From the NCBI GenBank assembly GCA_030620095.1, contig JAUTXW010001600.1:1446501-1510500 (forward strand): 64,000 bases of DNA, written 5' to 3'. Both the position numbers and the translations under genes were made by a program. Below, piece after piece: positions 11,514 to 22,711 of this stretch (position 1 is its first letter; each line of letters starts with the position of its first letter). This DNA comes from Kuschelorhynchus macadamiae. Its lineage: Eukaryota; Arthropoda; Insecta; Coleoptera; Curculionidae. A model generated the notes under the pieces. It had not been told where the DNA came from and ran no database searches. It saw only the letters and a list, made by a program, of their open reading frames with translations.

Positions 11514-12031
11514 CCCAGAACACAATGAACGTTGTGTCAATCGTTTTCGTCTATACTCGTCTAACTTAATTTTTTTTTTATATATTTCCGTGTTTTGGTA
11601 GATATTTTTTGAAATATAGGTTTCAAACGATTATATCTAGTCCCAACATTAAATTTATCACCCATTTTTTGCCACAAAGGTGTACTTCATTCTCAAGTTT
11701 CGTTTTTGTAGGTTAGTTTTTACGTAAAAAGGATACACCTCATTGTGTTCCGATGATTTTTAAAACACAATTACATACAAAATTATAGTTATGTAAAAAA
11801 AACAAAAAAGATCTGGCTTCTTAATTTAATATGGATACACTTTTTCACACCGCCTCAAAAAAATGCCAAAGCGTGGTCCGATCTCTGACCGTTTTTAATC
11901 TAAATATATTTTAGGTTTATAACCTAAAAAACTTAAAAAGTATCTAACAAAATACCGAAAACACGTATAGAAATTAAAATTTGACGTAAATAGACCGGAA
12001 TAAAAGACGTAATTTGCATTGTGTTCCGGAT
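11514..12031. mobile_element. Inverted-repeat MITE, family with GGAACACAATG ends
   Basis: The left end CAGAACACAATG (11516) and right end CATTGTGTTCCGG (12017-12029) are inverted. The arms continue about 140 bp with decay (GTTTTCGGTATTTTGT-like on one side, GTGTTTTGGTAGATATTTT on the other). A smaller relative with the same ends lies at 61567-61752. No ORF, so non-autonomous. Confidence 0.6.
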
Positions 12032-12229
12032 TTAAACCGGCGTACTAAGGACTAATCACTGCTCTTTATAATAGAACAGGGCAGTGGGCTAGTATCTCGT
12101 TAGAAAAGGTTGATTTAAGGGTAACAGAAAACGGTATATTATGAATATCCAATAAGTCACGCGACCCAACCGGTGGTTTTAAATAAAGTGTTTGGAGACG
12201 ACTAAACTCCCCGTACACCCTGTTTACTC

Positions 12230-13240
12230 CAAATATTTTTTTCAATTATTTTCTGGTGCATATTGGCTTTCACTAAATGCTCCGAGTTCTGCTGGTATCA
12301 CAAGATGATCTTTTCTTTCAGGTTATTGTCTTACCCCTCCTACACCCGCTACATAGCGGCCTCCACGCTAATATTTTATGTAGAACCTGACAGACGAACA
12401 GGTTAACAACTGGGCCTCACACAATTACAGCGTCTCCTCCTTTTCTAGCGAGGTCGGTAGTTTCCACACTGGGCATTTAAGTCTCCCGCATCCCCCCTCA
12501 CCAAAATAAAGCAGCGAAACCGGACCACTCATGTTAAAAACATGGAAGTTGTCCTTCCATGGGGCAGTTCGAATGACACGGCTAAAAAGCCGCTTGTCCC
12601 TACCTTCTTCCGATTAGTCGTCAATTTAAGCAATTCGCCACAAGTAGCGCCACTGTAAGGGGTACAGCCAAAATTATACGAGTTAATACTTTACTGCATA
12701 GGGACATTCTGATTTTTCACACCATTATTGAATTGATTTTTTTACCGCCGCCATGTCAAAATCATGTTATCTCTTAAAAAATATAAAAAATACGGTTAAT
12801 TTGTAAAATATTATTCATTCATAATGGTAGGAGAAAATAACATATCGTCCAGATAGATGATAAGAATAAACAACGGTACGTAAAGTAACGTACCGTAAGA
12901 CAACAGCCACAAATGAAAGAAAATCTTCAGCAGTCTTTCGAAACGCTTCATATAAGGCAGACCTCTGTGATTTTAGCATAGGTGGTTTTACATGTACGGT
13001 TTTTCTGCTTTGTTCCGGAGGGAACCGTGACACTTAAGTTGGATACTAACGTCCCCGCTAGAAAAGGAGCATGTGAACGTGTAAGGCCTAGTTATTCCTA
13101 CATTCTATCCTGTGCGCCTGTCCCGTTCTTCATAGAATATTAGAGGTAATACCTTGAAAGAAAAAGTTATCTCGTGATACCAAGAATAGTTCCAAGAGGC
13201 ACCTAGTTGAAGCGAAGATACATTGAAATATTGAAAATAG
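12230..13240. repeat. GC-richer fold-back element with ~300-400-bp diverged arms
   Basis: The left arm (about 12230-12640) aligns with the reverse complement of the right arm (about 12830-13240). Shared blocks include GGTATCAC...TTTTCTTTCA, TAATATT..ATG.AGAAC, CTCCTTTTCTAGCG and AAAGCAG.GAAACCG. Within the left arm are small perfect hairpins such as CGGCTAAAAAGCCG (about 12579-12592) and CATGTTAAAAACATG. No transposase ORF. The ORF at 12815-13033 lies inside the right arm and has no known motif. Likely a non-autonomous fold-back or long-TIR transposon; the family is unknown. Confidence 0.55.
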
Positions 13241-13329
13241 CGTTTTGATAGACCGAAAAAGAAAGGGTAGGAGACAAAATTGCCTGTAAGGAGCAGAAGT
13301 CAAAAATCATTATAAAAAAAGAAAATATT

Positions 13330-13720
13330 TTTTTCGGATTTCGAAACACTGCACTGTTGTCATTTTTTTGTTTTAGGGTTTAAACTGTGATACCTACGAC
13401 TCCGAAGCTGGTGTTAACATGGTACCAATCCACTCGTATCCTACTGCTCCCGCGCTGCCACGCATCAACTGGTACCCTTACCGGTCTAACGATTATTGTA
13501 ACAAAATTTTCATAAGTATATGTATCAATTAATTTGTTTTCATGACATTCGGCTGTTTGAAAATTCCTTTTTTTTTTCAATTTTTTAATTAAAATAAGGC
13601 AAGAAAAAAAATGGAATTTATGTTACTTCTTTTTATCAGTATCCGAAGTAGTTTCATAAAAAACCATCCGGCTTCCATAAAAATGGAAATTGGGTATAGG
13701 ATGCCAAAATTAACAAAATC
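13330..13720. repeat. Half-copy of the 15.5-16.6 kb fold-back family
   Basis: Matches the right arm of the element at 15555-16560: GGTACCAAT, then AATAAGGCAAGAAAAAAA, then GTTACTTCTTTTTATC with GTAGTTTCATA. The opposite arm is not seen. Confidence 0.5.
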
Positions 13721-15554
13721 AGAAAACCTAGGGATTTTACAACTGCAGCTAACATCACTTTATTTTATTGAAAATTAGATCTCACCTCAAAACTTTTTGA
13801 AAGTTTTACCGGTATTTTTTGAATGTCACGGATGTGTGTTGATGAACATTCAAAGATGTCAACTGGCAACTTCAGTTCAAAAAACTCAAAAATTCAGAAA
13901 TATATTGGATGAATTGGTCAAAACTAATACATAATCTTTGATGTAGAACAAGAAGCCAGGATAAAATACGGCATAAAGTAAAGTAAAATTTTAGATATAA
14001 ATTATGTTTCAGACTTATTCCGCGGGAATTTATTCTCTGAGCAACAAGAGCGCAAAAATCTATTTAGTCCTGTAGCCAAAATTTTATACATTGCCCCCGG
14101 TGAATTAAAAGCATGATTTAAGATTCCTAAAGCCTGTCTCTTGCGTTATAACACCTAACTTAACTTTACCTAGCTTAACGTCCGTTTTTTGAATTATAAG
14201 CGGAGAATTTTTAATTCGGGGAAGATCTTATGCAATGTGCAACAAAACTCTTAAAATGTGTTTTTCAATTTTTGCAAATTTAAAAAAATACAGCCATATT
14301 TAGCAAATATAATTTAAGAAAACAAGAACACGTCTACTTTGAAGCTGTGTGAATTTTAATTGAGTTGACTGTTGACTCCGTGGTTCTATATAGCATTTAT
14401 TGATTACAAAAAACTATAAAGCATTTATTGATTACAATATAAAATCCGGAGGTCTTACTAGTAATAAAATGTGTGGTAGACGCTTTCAGGTTTCCTAATA
14501 GAGGTGGCGTCAGATTACCATTTTTAATACCTGCCTACCGTCTACCTTTCCTTCTCTCTTCTTAAATGAGAAATATACGATATTGTTAAAGTGACTCTTA
14601 ACCACTTTTAATAGATTGTTGGATTCCCTTATTATAGGTTTGTGCTATGCCCCATAAAGAGATGATAAAGAGATTGAAAAAAAGAAGACAAAACTACATA
14701 AATTGACACTAGCCTAACAACTCTTTTTCATCGATCCCTCCTAGTTGGAAAGCGTGTTTTTACGTTTCTAATCTGAGCGTCTTTGTGGCGGTACTCTACC
14801 ATAATAAGTTTATAATTTAATTTGTTTGGTTTGTGTTTTTCTAAAATCGTATTTACGGTAAGTTTACTACGTAAATCTTATTAGAATCCGTATACCCATG
14901 TATTTTTGTAGAGGTATCCGAGAAGTTTGTTTGGTACCCAGGCCACGTTTTTTACTCTAGTTAATAAAAAAAAATTTTAAATGAACGATATTAATCTTAA
15001 ATGCCTTTGAAACGGATGATTTTGTTTTCTTTACGGTGTGTTACTGTTCAATTTGGAAGAGTGTAGTAGTTAAAAGTATAGTATGGCTGTGTTGTAATAT
15101 TTGTATTAAAAATGATACTATTTACCTATAGGCCCAAATAAATAATATGCTACTTTAGTCGATACCTTGTGGTCAGAGATGCATTTCGTCTTTATTTTTT
15201 GCATTATCTAATAATAAGCTTCTTTCTAGGATTCGGGCTTTTTTTTAGTTGTTGGAAAACAATGGAATACATTAAAACCAAAAATTATTGAATGAACGAA
15301 CCGCTTTTGTTTAAAAAAGTTCAATTCAGAATTAGACTTTATTAGGTTTATTATAATAATTTTATTAATGCTGTGTAATATTAAAGTTTTATTTATTTGA
15401 AGTAGCTAGTTATGACTAAAATTATTATGTATTATAAATTTATCGATATATGAACATTTTTTTTTTCATGTCATTTTACATACATTTTAGTGATTATTTT
15501 AAAAATATATAATTCAGATAATATAATTATTGACTAATTTATTACACTATCACT
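13721..15554. other. Intergenic, nothing recognised
   Basis: AT-rich. A short tandem repeat of about 25 bp (AGCATTTATTGATTACAA twice) lies at 14391-14440. No gene or clear transposon. Confidence 0.5.
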
Positions 15555-16560
15555 GATTTTTTGTTTATAGGTAGATTTTGGGGTCCTGTTTAGGTATCAA
15601 ATCAATTTTTTGTTGGTCATGTTTCGTTTTTGAGTTATTCATACAAAGTTCATAAACATTCTAAACCCAATTTAGTTTGTCTTTCTTGTTTTCTATGAAA
15701 ATTTGTTGGTTCTGTATGAAACTACTACAATCAATTATAAAAATATGTAAAATAAACTCGCTTTTTGTTTTTCTTGCCTTTTTTATCTAAAAAAAAAAAC
15801 ACTCAAAAAATAACTACATTATTTTTTTTGGACTAGTAACTTTTTGTTCATGTGGGCATCTTGACATAAGAGTCAACTTTAAAAAGAAACATTAATTGCT
15901 ACAAATTAATTATGGATACTTTTGTTACATACATGGGAGAAACGGTACCAGCAGGAGCACAACTGCACTTGATGGATTGGTACCAAGTTAGGCATATAGG
16001 GCATTCTTATTAAAGCTCTAACCCAAAAGGCAAATAACAGAAAATGCATAATTCGGGGAAGATTAATACTTAGCATTCTTCCACCAGTGATGCACTTGAT
16101 TAGTGTTGATCACCATTTGTGTTAAGGTTTTATTATAATGCTTATGGGGTCTAACCTGGTACTACTCTGATACCAATTCAACCAGTGCCTCCGTGCTCCT
16201 GGTGGTACCAATTCACATAATGTATGTAACAAAATCATGATGTCAACATGAAATAAAAGTTACCAGTCCAAAAAGTATGATCTATAATTTTTTCGAGTTT
16301 TCCCATTGCCCTAATTTTTTAAATAAAATAAGGTAAAAAAGTCAAGAAGAGAATTTTGTTACTTCTTTTATATTTGTAGTAGTTTCATATAGAACTAGTA
16401 AATTTTTATAAAACAGAAGAAAGAAAAAGTGGGAAAATTGAGGTTAGAATGCCTTTGAACTCTGAGGATGAATAACTCAAAAACGACTGACTGAAAAACA
16501 TTTGATTTTGGATTCGTGATCAGAACCCCAAAAGCGGCGATTGTGTAAAAAAAGTAATAG
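15555..16560. mobile_element. Fold-back (long inverted repeat) element
   Basis: Inverted block pairs nest symmetrically: TTTTGGGGTCCTG (about 15577) with AGAACCCCAAAA (about 16525); TTTTTGAGTTATTCAT with ATGAATAACTCAAAAA; GTATGAAACTACTAC with GTAGTAGTTTCATA; TTGGACTAGTAAC with GTTACCAGTCCAA; GTTACATACAT with ATGTATGTAAC; CCAGCAGGAGCAC with GTGCTCCTGGTGG. The arms are about 400-450 bp and diverged. No ORF. This fits a non-autonomous long-TIR DNA transposon. Confidence 0.65.
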
Positions 16561-16712
16561 TATTTGCCAGCTTGATATAAATAAGGGGCACTCCTAATAG
16601 AGTGTCAAATAATATGTAATATATTTTTATTTAGCCTTCTTCTTAATTTTGTTTTCGTTGACCATGCAGTAAGTTTTTTTGATAAAATCATTTGTAATCA
16701 CCGAGGGTTCAC

Positions 16713-17065
16713 CTAAAATTGTTTTTTGTTTTGTTTTTCCTTTATACCTGGTAAATGTTTGAGGCCTTGGAGAGTTAGTATCAGATACATATTTCCTTTG
16801 CACTTGTTCAATGGTTTCTCCAAGAGAGAAGTAAAGTCTGCTAGAGGTAGAGGGAGTTCGTGCTCATATGTTTCATACAGATACCTCCAAGAGCTAACAA
16901 CTTTGGATTCGACAAAACACAAGAAAGTGTACATCAGCACCCGCAAATGTTTTATCATTTTTTTTAAAAGCATATTGCATTATACCGATTATAGGTGCTG
17001 ATGTTATACTTTCTCGTGTTTCAATGACCCCAACGTGGTTAGCTTTTGGAGGTTTTAATGTATAA
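16713..17065. repeat. Inverted repeat with overlapping unidentified ORFs
   Basis: The arms 16878-16942 and 16994-17063 are inverted copies: AACACAAGAAAGTGTACATC opposite GATGTTATACTTTCTCGTGT, and CCTCCAAGAGCTAAC opposite GTTAGCTTTTGGAGG. ORFs are open on both strands (minus 16713-16973; plus 16726-17001). The minus one reads ...ESKVVSSWRYLYETYEHE... with no motif I recognise. Probably a decayed transposon piece. Confidence 0.4.
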
Positions 17066-17418
17066 TATTTCTAAAAAATTCTTTTTTAAATTTAAAAATG
17101 TTTTTTCTTGGTTTTAAAATTTGACAGGAAATTTCATCAAAATACCTGAAACTATTTCATAAAATAGATCTTCTTGTTTGCACAACTTATGACTAGAATT
17201 AAACTATTAAATGTGCTCAATCATTGCACTAATTGTGGGTATAATTTCCCACTCTCAAGAATGTGTAGGGATATGAGTGAATTAATAGAAATGGTAGACA
17301 TTGACATCTTTATTGTAAGTTTTAAAGTTTTCAGATTATTAATTGTAAAATCTTTTGTTTAAGGAAATGTTTTATTTGAAATTAAGTATGTAATTAATTT
17401 AAGTAATTTTATACTGTA

Positions 17419-18810
17419 CAGGGTGATCAGTTAAGGGTAGCAAGCGGCCATATCTCATAAGATATTGGTCGTATAGATTTGAGAAAAAAAAATCGTAATA
17501 AAAGTCGCCAAGAGAAATTGCTGAAAATTATTTTCGAGTTTGTCAAACGTCCGCTAGAAGGCGTAACAACCAACACCAAGTAGAAAAATGGGGTTTTTAT
17601 AGAATTTTGCCTAATGAAAATATATCGATGATATCATTTTCATATTTAGTGACCATTTCCCTACACTTTTTGTCTAAAATGTTTTGTTCTATATATCAAA
17701 ATAAAGCTGTGGGGGAAGTTCAATTGTTTTTTCAAACAAACCAAGATGTCTCCCGTTTCTTTTGACTGATTTTAGCAAACTTAGGCTCATATGAAAGATC
17801 ATAATTTGCACTACAAAACGCTTATTTGGTTTTGAATTTTTGACTTTTGCTGGCGTCGCTAGATGGCGTTAACTGAATTAGTAGCATATTTTTTAGTTTT
17901 TTTAAAAAAAAAAACAAATGTAATGGTATATTCATTTTTACATATTTTAAAAGGGGATAAATTTCTCTATAATTTAATGAAAATAATTTATCATCTACCT
18001 CTTTTTGAACCGTTGATATTGACCAAAATATTATTTTATTTTATTAAAAAATGGCACGCCAAAAATAAGATGTTGTTGTTGGACAGTTTTATTAAGATTT
18101 TTCATTGTTAAACATCGTATTTTTTCAATCCAAAACCGTTCGTCTAACGAAAAAGTCAAGAGGTTCTTTTTGGTAGCAACTAATAAGTGATTACGAAAAT
18201 GATTTTTATTTTGACAAAAAGCAGTGTCGTGTAGATGATAAATTATTTTCATTAAATTATACAGAAATTTATCCCCTTTTAAAATATGTAAAAATGAATA
18301 TACCATTACATTTGTTTTTTTTTTGAAAAAAACTAAAAAATATGCTACCAATTCAGTTAACGCCATCTAGCGAAGCCAGCAAAAGTCAAAAATTCAAAAC
18401 CAAATAAGCGTTTTGTAGTGCAAATTATGCTCTTTCATAAGAGCCTAAATTTGCTAAAATCGGTCAAAAGAAACGGGAGACATCTTGGTTTGTTTGAAAA
18501 AACAATTGAACTTCCCCCACCGCTTTATTTTGATATATAGAACAAAACATTTTAGACAAAAAGTGTAGGGAAATGGTTACTAAATATGAAAATGATATCA
18601 TCGATATATTTTCATTAGGCAAAATTCTATAAAAACCCCATTTTTCTACTTGGTGTTGGTTGTTACGCCCTCTAGCGGACGTTTGACAAACTCGAAAATA
18701 ATTTTCAGCAATTTCTCTTGGCAACTTTTATTATGATTTTTTTTTCTCAAATCTATACGACCAATATCTTATGAGATATGGCCGCTCGCTACCCTTAACT
18801 GATCACTCTG
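17419..18810. mobile_element. 1.39-kb palindromic mariner-like MITE with 580-bp arms
   Basis: The ends are CAGGGTGATCAGTTAAGGG (left) and, reversed, CAGAGTGATCAGTTAAGGG (right). TA dinucleotides flank both sides (17417-17418 and 18811-18812), as in Tc1/mariner insertions. The arms 17419-17998 and 18231-18810 are inverted copies with only scattered mismatches. The 232-bp loop has no ORF. Equivalent ORFs starting MALTELVAYFLVF occur on opposite strands at 17863 and 18366 only because of the palindrome. Non-autonomous; a transcript would fold into a very long hairpin. Confidence 0.88.
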
Positions 18811-18929
18811 TACATACTGCTATTAGGGTTTATAAAGTTTTGTTTTTTACTAAGTACAACTTCTCTTTTATATATTGGTTTTATATGAAGCATGGGTCTA
18901 TCTGTAAATAAATAAACATTTATTCACAA

Positions 18930-21155
18930 TCACAAACAATCAACATGGATTTAGAATGGAGAGGTCAACTGAAACAGCGGCTGTGGAGTTGATAGATTTC
19001 ATCTATAAAGAACTCGATTTGGGCAAAGTGGTCGCAGCAGTTTTCTTTGATCTGTCGAGAGCAATTGACACTCTAATCTGGATTTTGCTCGACAAAAACT
19101 GTGCAGCTTGGGAATAAGGGGAAGAACATTGTCGATTGTAATGGCATTCTTAGGGAATAGGAAGCTTATGGTGAGTGTAAATGGATCAGAGTCTGAACAA
19201 TATAATATCAATATAGGAGCAGCACAGGGTTCAATACTAGCACCACTGATATTTATCATGTTTATTACCTGAGGTATGGAATTTGCTTCTGGGGAGCCTG
19301 CTCAAGGCAGCTTTTCAATCAAGTATTTGTGCTACAAAAGAGAGCCATAAAGTACTTATGTAAGGCAAGGGTAAGAGACTCATGTAAGCCCCTGTTTTTA
19401 GATACAAAAATATTGACTTTACCTTGTCTTTTTGTACTGGAAACAGCTTGGTTGATGCACAGAAAATTCAAACATACTATAGGGGACCACTCAGTTCATA
19501 ATACTCGGCAAATCTATAATATTGCTCTCCCTGTTCCTACCTCTACGCAGTGCCAAAACTATTATATACAATGGCAAAAAAATTTTCAATCACTTACCTG
19601 TTGGGATTCGGCAGATAAAGGATGAAAGGTTGTTTAGAAGGAAACTACAATCACTGTTAATTGTGCGTCCCTTTTATGACGTTAATGAATTTTTTCAAGA
19701 AAATTTTGCTTAAGAGTGCTTTTCAGTTTGTATTTCCTTGTTAAAATGTATATATAGTCTTGTTCTTTGTAAAATGTTAGATGTTTATTGATGCTCTTTG
19801 TTTGTGTTTAGTTGTAAATATCGTTTTCTGTTCCTCTACATTTATTTTAATTTTTGAACTATTTGACTTCAAATATGTATTTTAAACTGTTGTAATTTTG
19901 AGTGTATTCTTTTTTACATGTATGTACTTTATTTCAATTTTATCAAGTTAGCATTATTTTTGTTAAATGTATTTTGTGTTTCTTATTGAAACAGCTTTGT
20001 CAACAAAATATTGATTTTAATTGGCAATAAAGCATATTTTGACTTTGACTTTGACTTTGATTAATGACCTAGTACTCCCAGGGAAAACGATTAAATTTTC
20101 TGACGATACATCAGTTGCAGTATCGGCAAATAATGAAGAGTCACTCATCAACGAGATCGCTATAGTACACAAGAGCATGAGTGAATGGTGTACAAAAAAC
20201 CATCTCATACTAAATTCTGACAAAACAGTGAACATCCAGTTTTACAATAATCATCCAAGAGCCAAAATTGTGGATGCTGCTGAATGTACAAAGTTTCTGG
20301 GTACTTATGTAGATGACAGAACAAACTGGGATCTACAAATAAATCATGTGTGCTCGGGGCTCAGCAAGGCCTACTATGCTCTACTTAAAATGAAGCACAC
20401 CATCCCAGCAGACACATTACTCACCATCTATTATGCAATGGCTTATCACTACTTGTCCTACAATATACTGCTGTGGGGACAGAGCACTCAGATCAACAGA
20501 GTGTTCATATGCCAGAAGAGGATCATTCGTTTGATGTTTGGGCTTGGGCCTCTGGAGACATGTAAAGAAACGTTTAAAGGCTTTAAAATACTCACCGTCA
20601 CTGCAATATACATACTAAAATGTGCATTATATGTAATCAAAAACAAAGAAAAGTTTTTGCAAAATCTGAATGCTCACAATTATACCATAAGAAGTGTCAC
20701 TGCTCTATTGATCCCAAAGCACAAGACTACCCACTACGAGAAATCTCCTCACTATGCTTGCATAAAAATTTACAATGGTCTACCGGACACTATGAAGACA
20801 ATGAAAAGGGTGACATCATTTCGGAATAGCCTGAAGACATTTTTGTGTAACAACACTCCTTATAATTTAAATGAATACCTCGGGAAATAAAATGCAAAGA
20901 CAGTCTGTTCAAAAATGTTTTGTTTGTGTTAACACATCTATATGTATATCCATGGTTTCGTTATTTATGCATTTATTTATCTATATGTTGCATGTTTTAT
21001 TTTATTTTATTTTATTTTTTATTTTATTTTATTCTATTTTTAATCTACTTAATGCTATGCTGTTAATTTTAATTTATATTTAATGTTTTATACCTGACTT
21101 TTCTAATGTCATGTAATATGATCCTTGTAGAAATAAACGTATTTGTATTTGTACT
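18930..21155 (+). mobile_element. CR1/Jockey-type LINE A, 5'-truncated, interrupted by LINE B
   Basis: The first part (18930-19267) encodes reverse transcriptase from the NQHGFRMERSTETA region through the motif A context AAVFFDLSRAIDT to AAQGSILAPLIFIMFI. The ORF then resumes at 20060 with NDLVLPGKTIKFSDDTSVAV (motif C is SDD where most copies have ADD) and runs to the C-terminus at 20890 (YNLNEYLGK, stop). LINE B is inserted between MFI and NDL. The 3' end near 21130-21155 has AATAAA followed by GTATTTGTATTTGTA units. Frameshifts in the first part make it dead, although the 289-aa distal ORF is intact. Confidence 0.88.
19268..20059 (+). mobile_element. LINE B, 5'-truncated copy inserted in LINE A
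   Basis: Encodes only the LINE C-terminus, starting near YLRYGICFWG and QKRAIKYLCKARVRDSCKPL and ending YDVNEFFQENFA at 19712, with one frameshift near 19540. The 3'UTR ends CAATAAAGCATATTTTGACT and then TTTGACT tandem units. The 4-bp sequence ATTA is present on both sides (19264-19267 and 20060-20063), giving a target-site duplication inside LINE A. Confidence 0.88.
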
Positions 21156-21174
21156 GAATTATAAAATGTTTATT

Positions 21175-22430
21175 TATTTATTATTTATAACATCATCCAA
21201 CTGAAAGGGTGTTATCATTTAGCAGTACATAATAAAAACAAAATGCAAAACTAGGACCAAGGTAATACAACATTAACTACTTTATACATTACATTAAAAA
21301 TTAACTGAATACAGGCAACCTTCCCCCATTAATTATCAGTGACTTAATTTTTTTTTAATTTCCATTTGGATTTCCTTAAGGAACCCAAAAAATATTTTGG
21401 CCCCTTTAATGGATGAACACGAATAGTCAGGGGCTTCACAAACCTAATTTTTATGGGTATATTGGTTGCTTTTCTATCTCCGTTTGTCAGAAAAAGATAA
21501 GGGTGTTTCCTAACAATCAAAACTAGTGCTGAGTGATAACAGGAGCGACGGAGCAATAAAAAAAACAACTGGCCTCAATAGGGCTTACACCACTCTGCAT
21601 GCAACCCAAGAATGCAAAAGATGACCTGCTTCTGTGTCAATTGATACCTGATTCCTTGTTAAGTGAATATCTACACAATCGCTGTTAATTTTTGGCTGGA
21701 CATGTCCAGTTTGGTTTAATTCCCCGTCAATATGAACTCTTAAGAACTTCTCTGTTTCAAGAACTAGGACAGATTTATGATTTAAACAGAAGTTAAGACG
21801 GAAAGTCCTATTACTGCCCCTCATAGTGAATTTAATAAACCCAGTTTTTAAAATCAGGCAGTTAATATGACAACAGTCTATCATGTTTTGAGCAGTCAAC
21901 ATTCTAATCTTTGATAAAAGACTATGAGTATGTGCCGACAGAATCCCAGGTGTCTTCCAAATTGGAAAATTGTTCCCTAAACCAATTCCTTCAAAAGGTA
22001 ACTGATGTAAAGTAGAAACAGTAGGGGCCAAGAATGGATTCCTGTGGAACCTGCTTCCCCATCAACACAAACTCATTGATTTCTGTTGAGTAGATATACT
22101 TAAGTAGTTTAGTCCCAACTCCTCTCAGACCATATGTCTCCAATTTTCCTAGTAACCAAATAACCCAGTTCCAATAACCCTACAGTTTTATTTCTTTGAT
22201 CTAATTGATGATAAATGTAATTGATTGAGTTAAATATCTGTGACTTGTTAGGTCTAAACCCAAACTGATTTGGAACCAGGATATTATATCGAGTAAAAAC
22301 TCAAACAGTCATTTATAAATTGCCCGTTCTAAGACCTTTCGAGACAGAGGGGAACACAGACACTGACCTGTATCTGTCAATACTGTTTCTACTGCCCTTA
22401 TTTTGATTCCTCATTGAATAATTTTCTGTG
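21175..22430 (-). mobile_element. LINE relic (minus strand)
   Basis: The minus-strand translation shows DRYRSVSVFPSVSKGL (RPISVLP-like box) near 22390 and LVPNQFGFRPNKSQIFNSI near 22270. Further along is an ORF (21585-22031) with DCCHINCLILKTGFIKFTMR and EKFLRVHIDGELNQTGHV, the region after the ADD box. Multiple stops and deletions. The 3' part (21175-21345) is AT-rich UTR. Confidence 0.75.
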
Positions 22431-22711
22431 ATTTATCTGGTACCTGCAATTTTTAAGTTTCTCAAATTTATATTTTTCTAGGTTAGGGTCGTAATATTTT
22501 AATATTTTATACAAAACAACAAAGAAAATGTAGTCATGAGATCTGGACACTATGTGACTAAACCTTAAAGGGAAATGTTACAATAAAACTAAAACAGTTG
22601 CTTTATGAAAATTCAAACAGAGTTAACCCAGAGAATCAGCAATAATGTCACATGTAGATGATATCTGATAAAAGTTTTTATTTGTCTTGAGACAAATGTT
22701 GGTTAATATCA

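Noticed and set aside
12815..13033. ORF of 72 codons as a host gene
   Set aside because: It lies inside the right arm of an inverted-repeat element, and the corresponding left arm does not keep the frame.
17863..18366. Two mirrored ORFs starting MALTELVAYFLVF
   Set aside because: They exist only because the sequence is a palindrome. Low complexity (poly-Lys and Phe), no homology seen.
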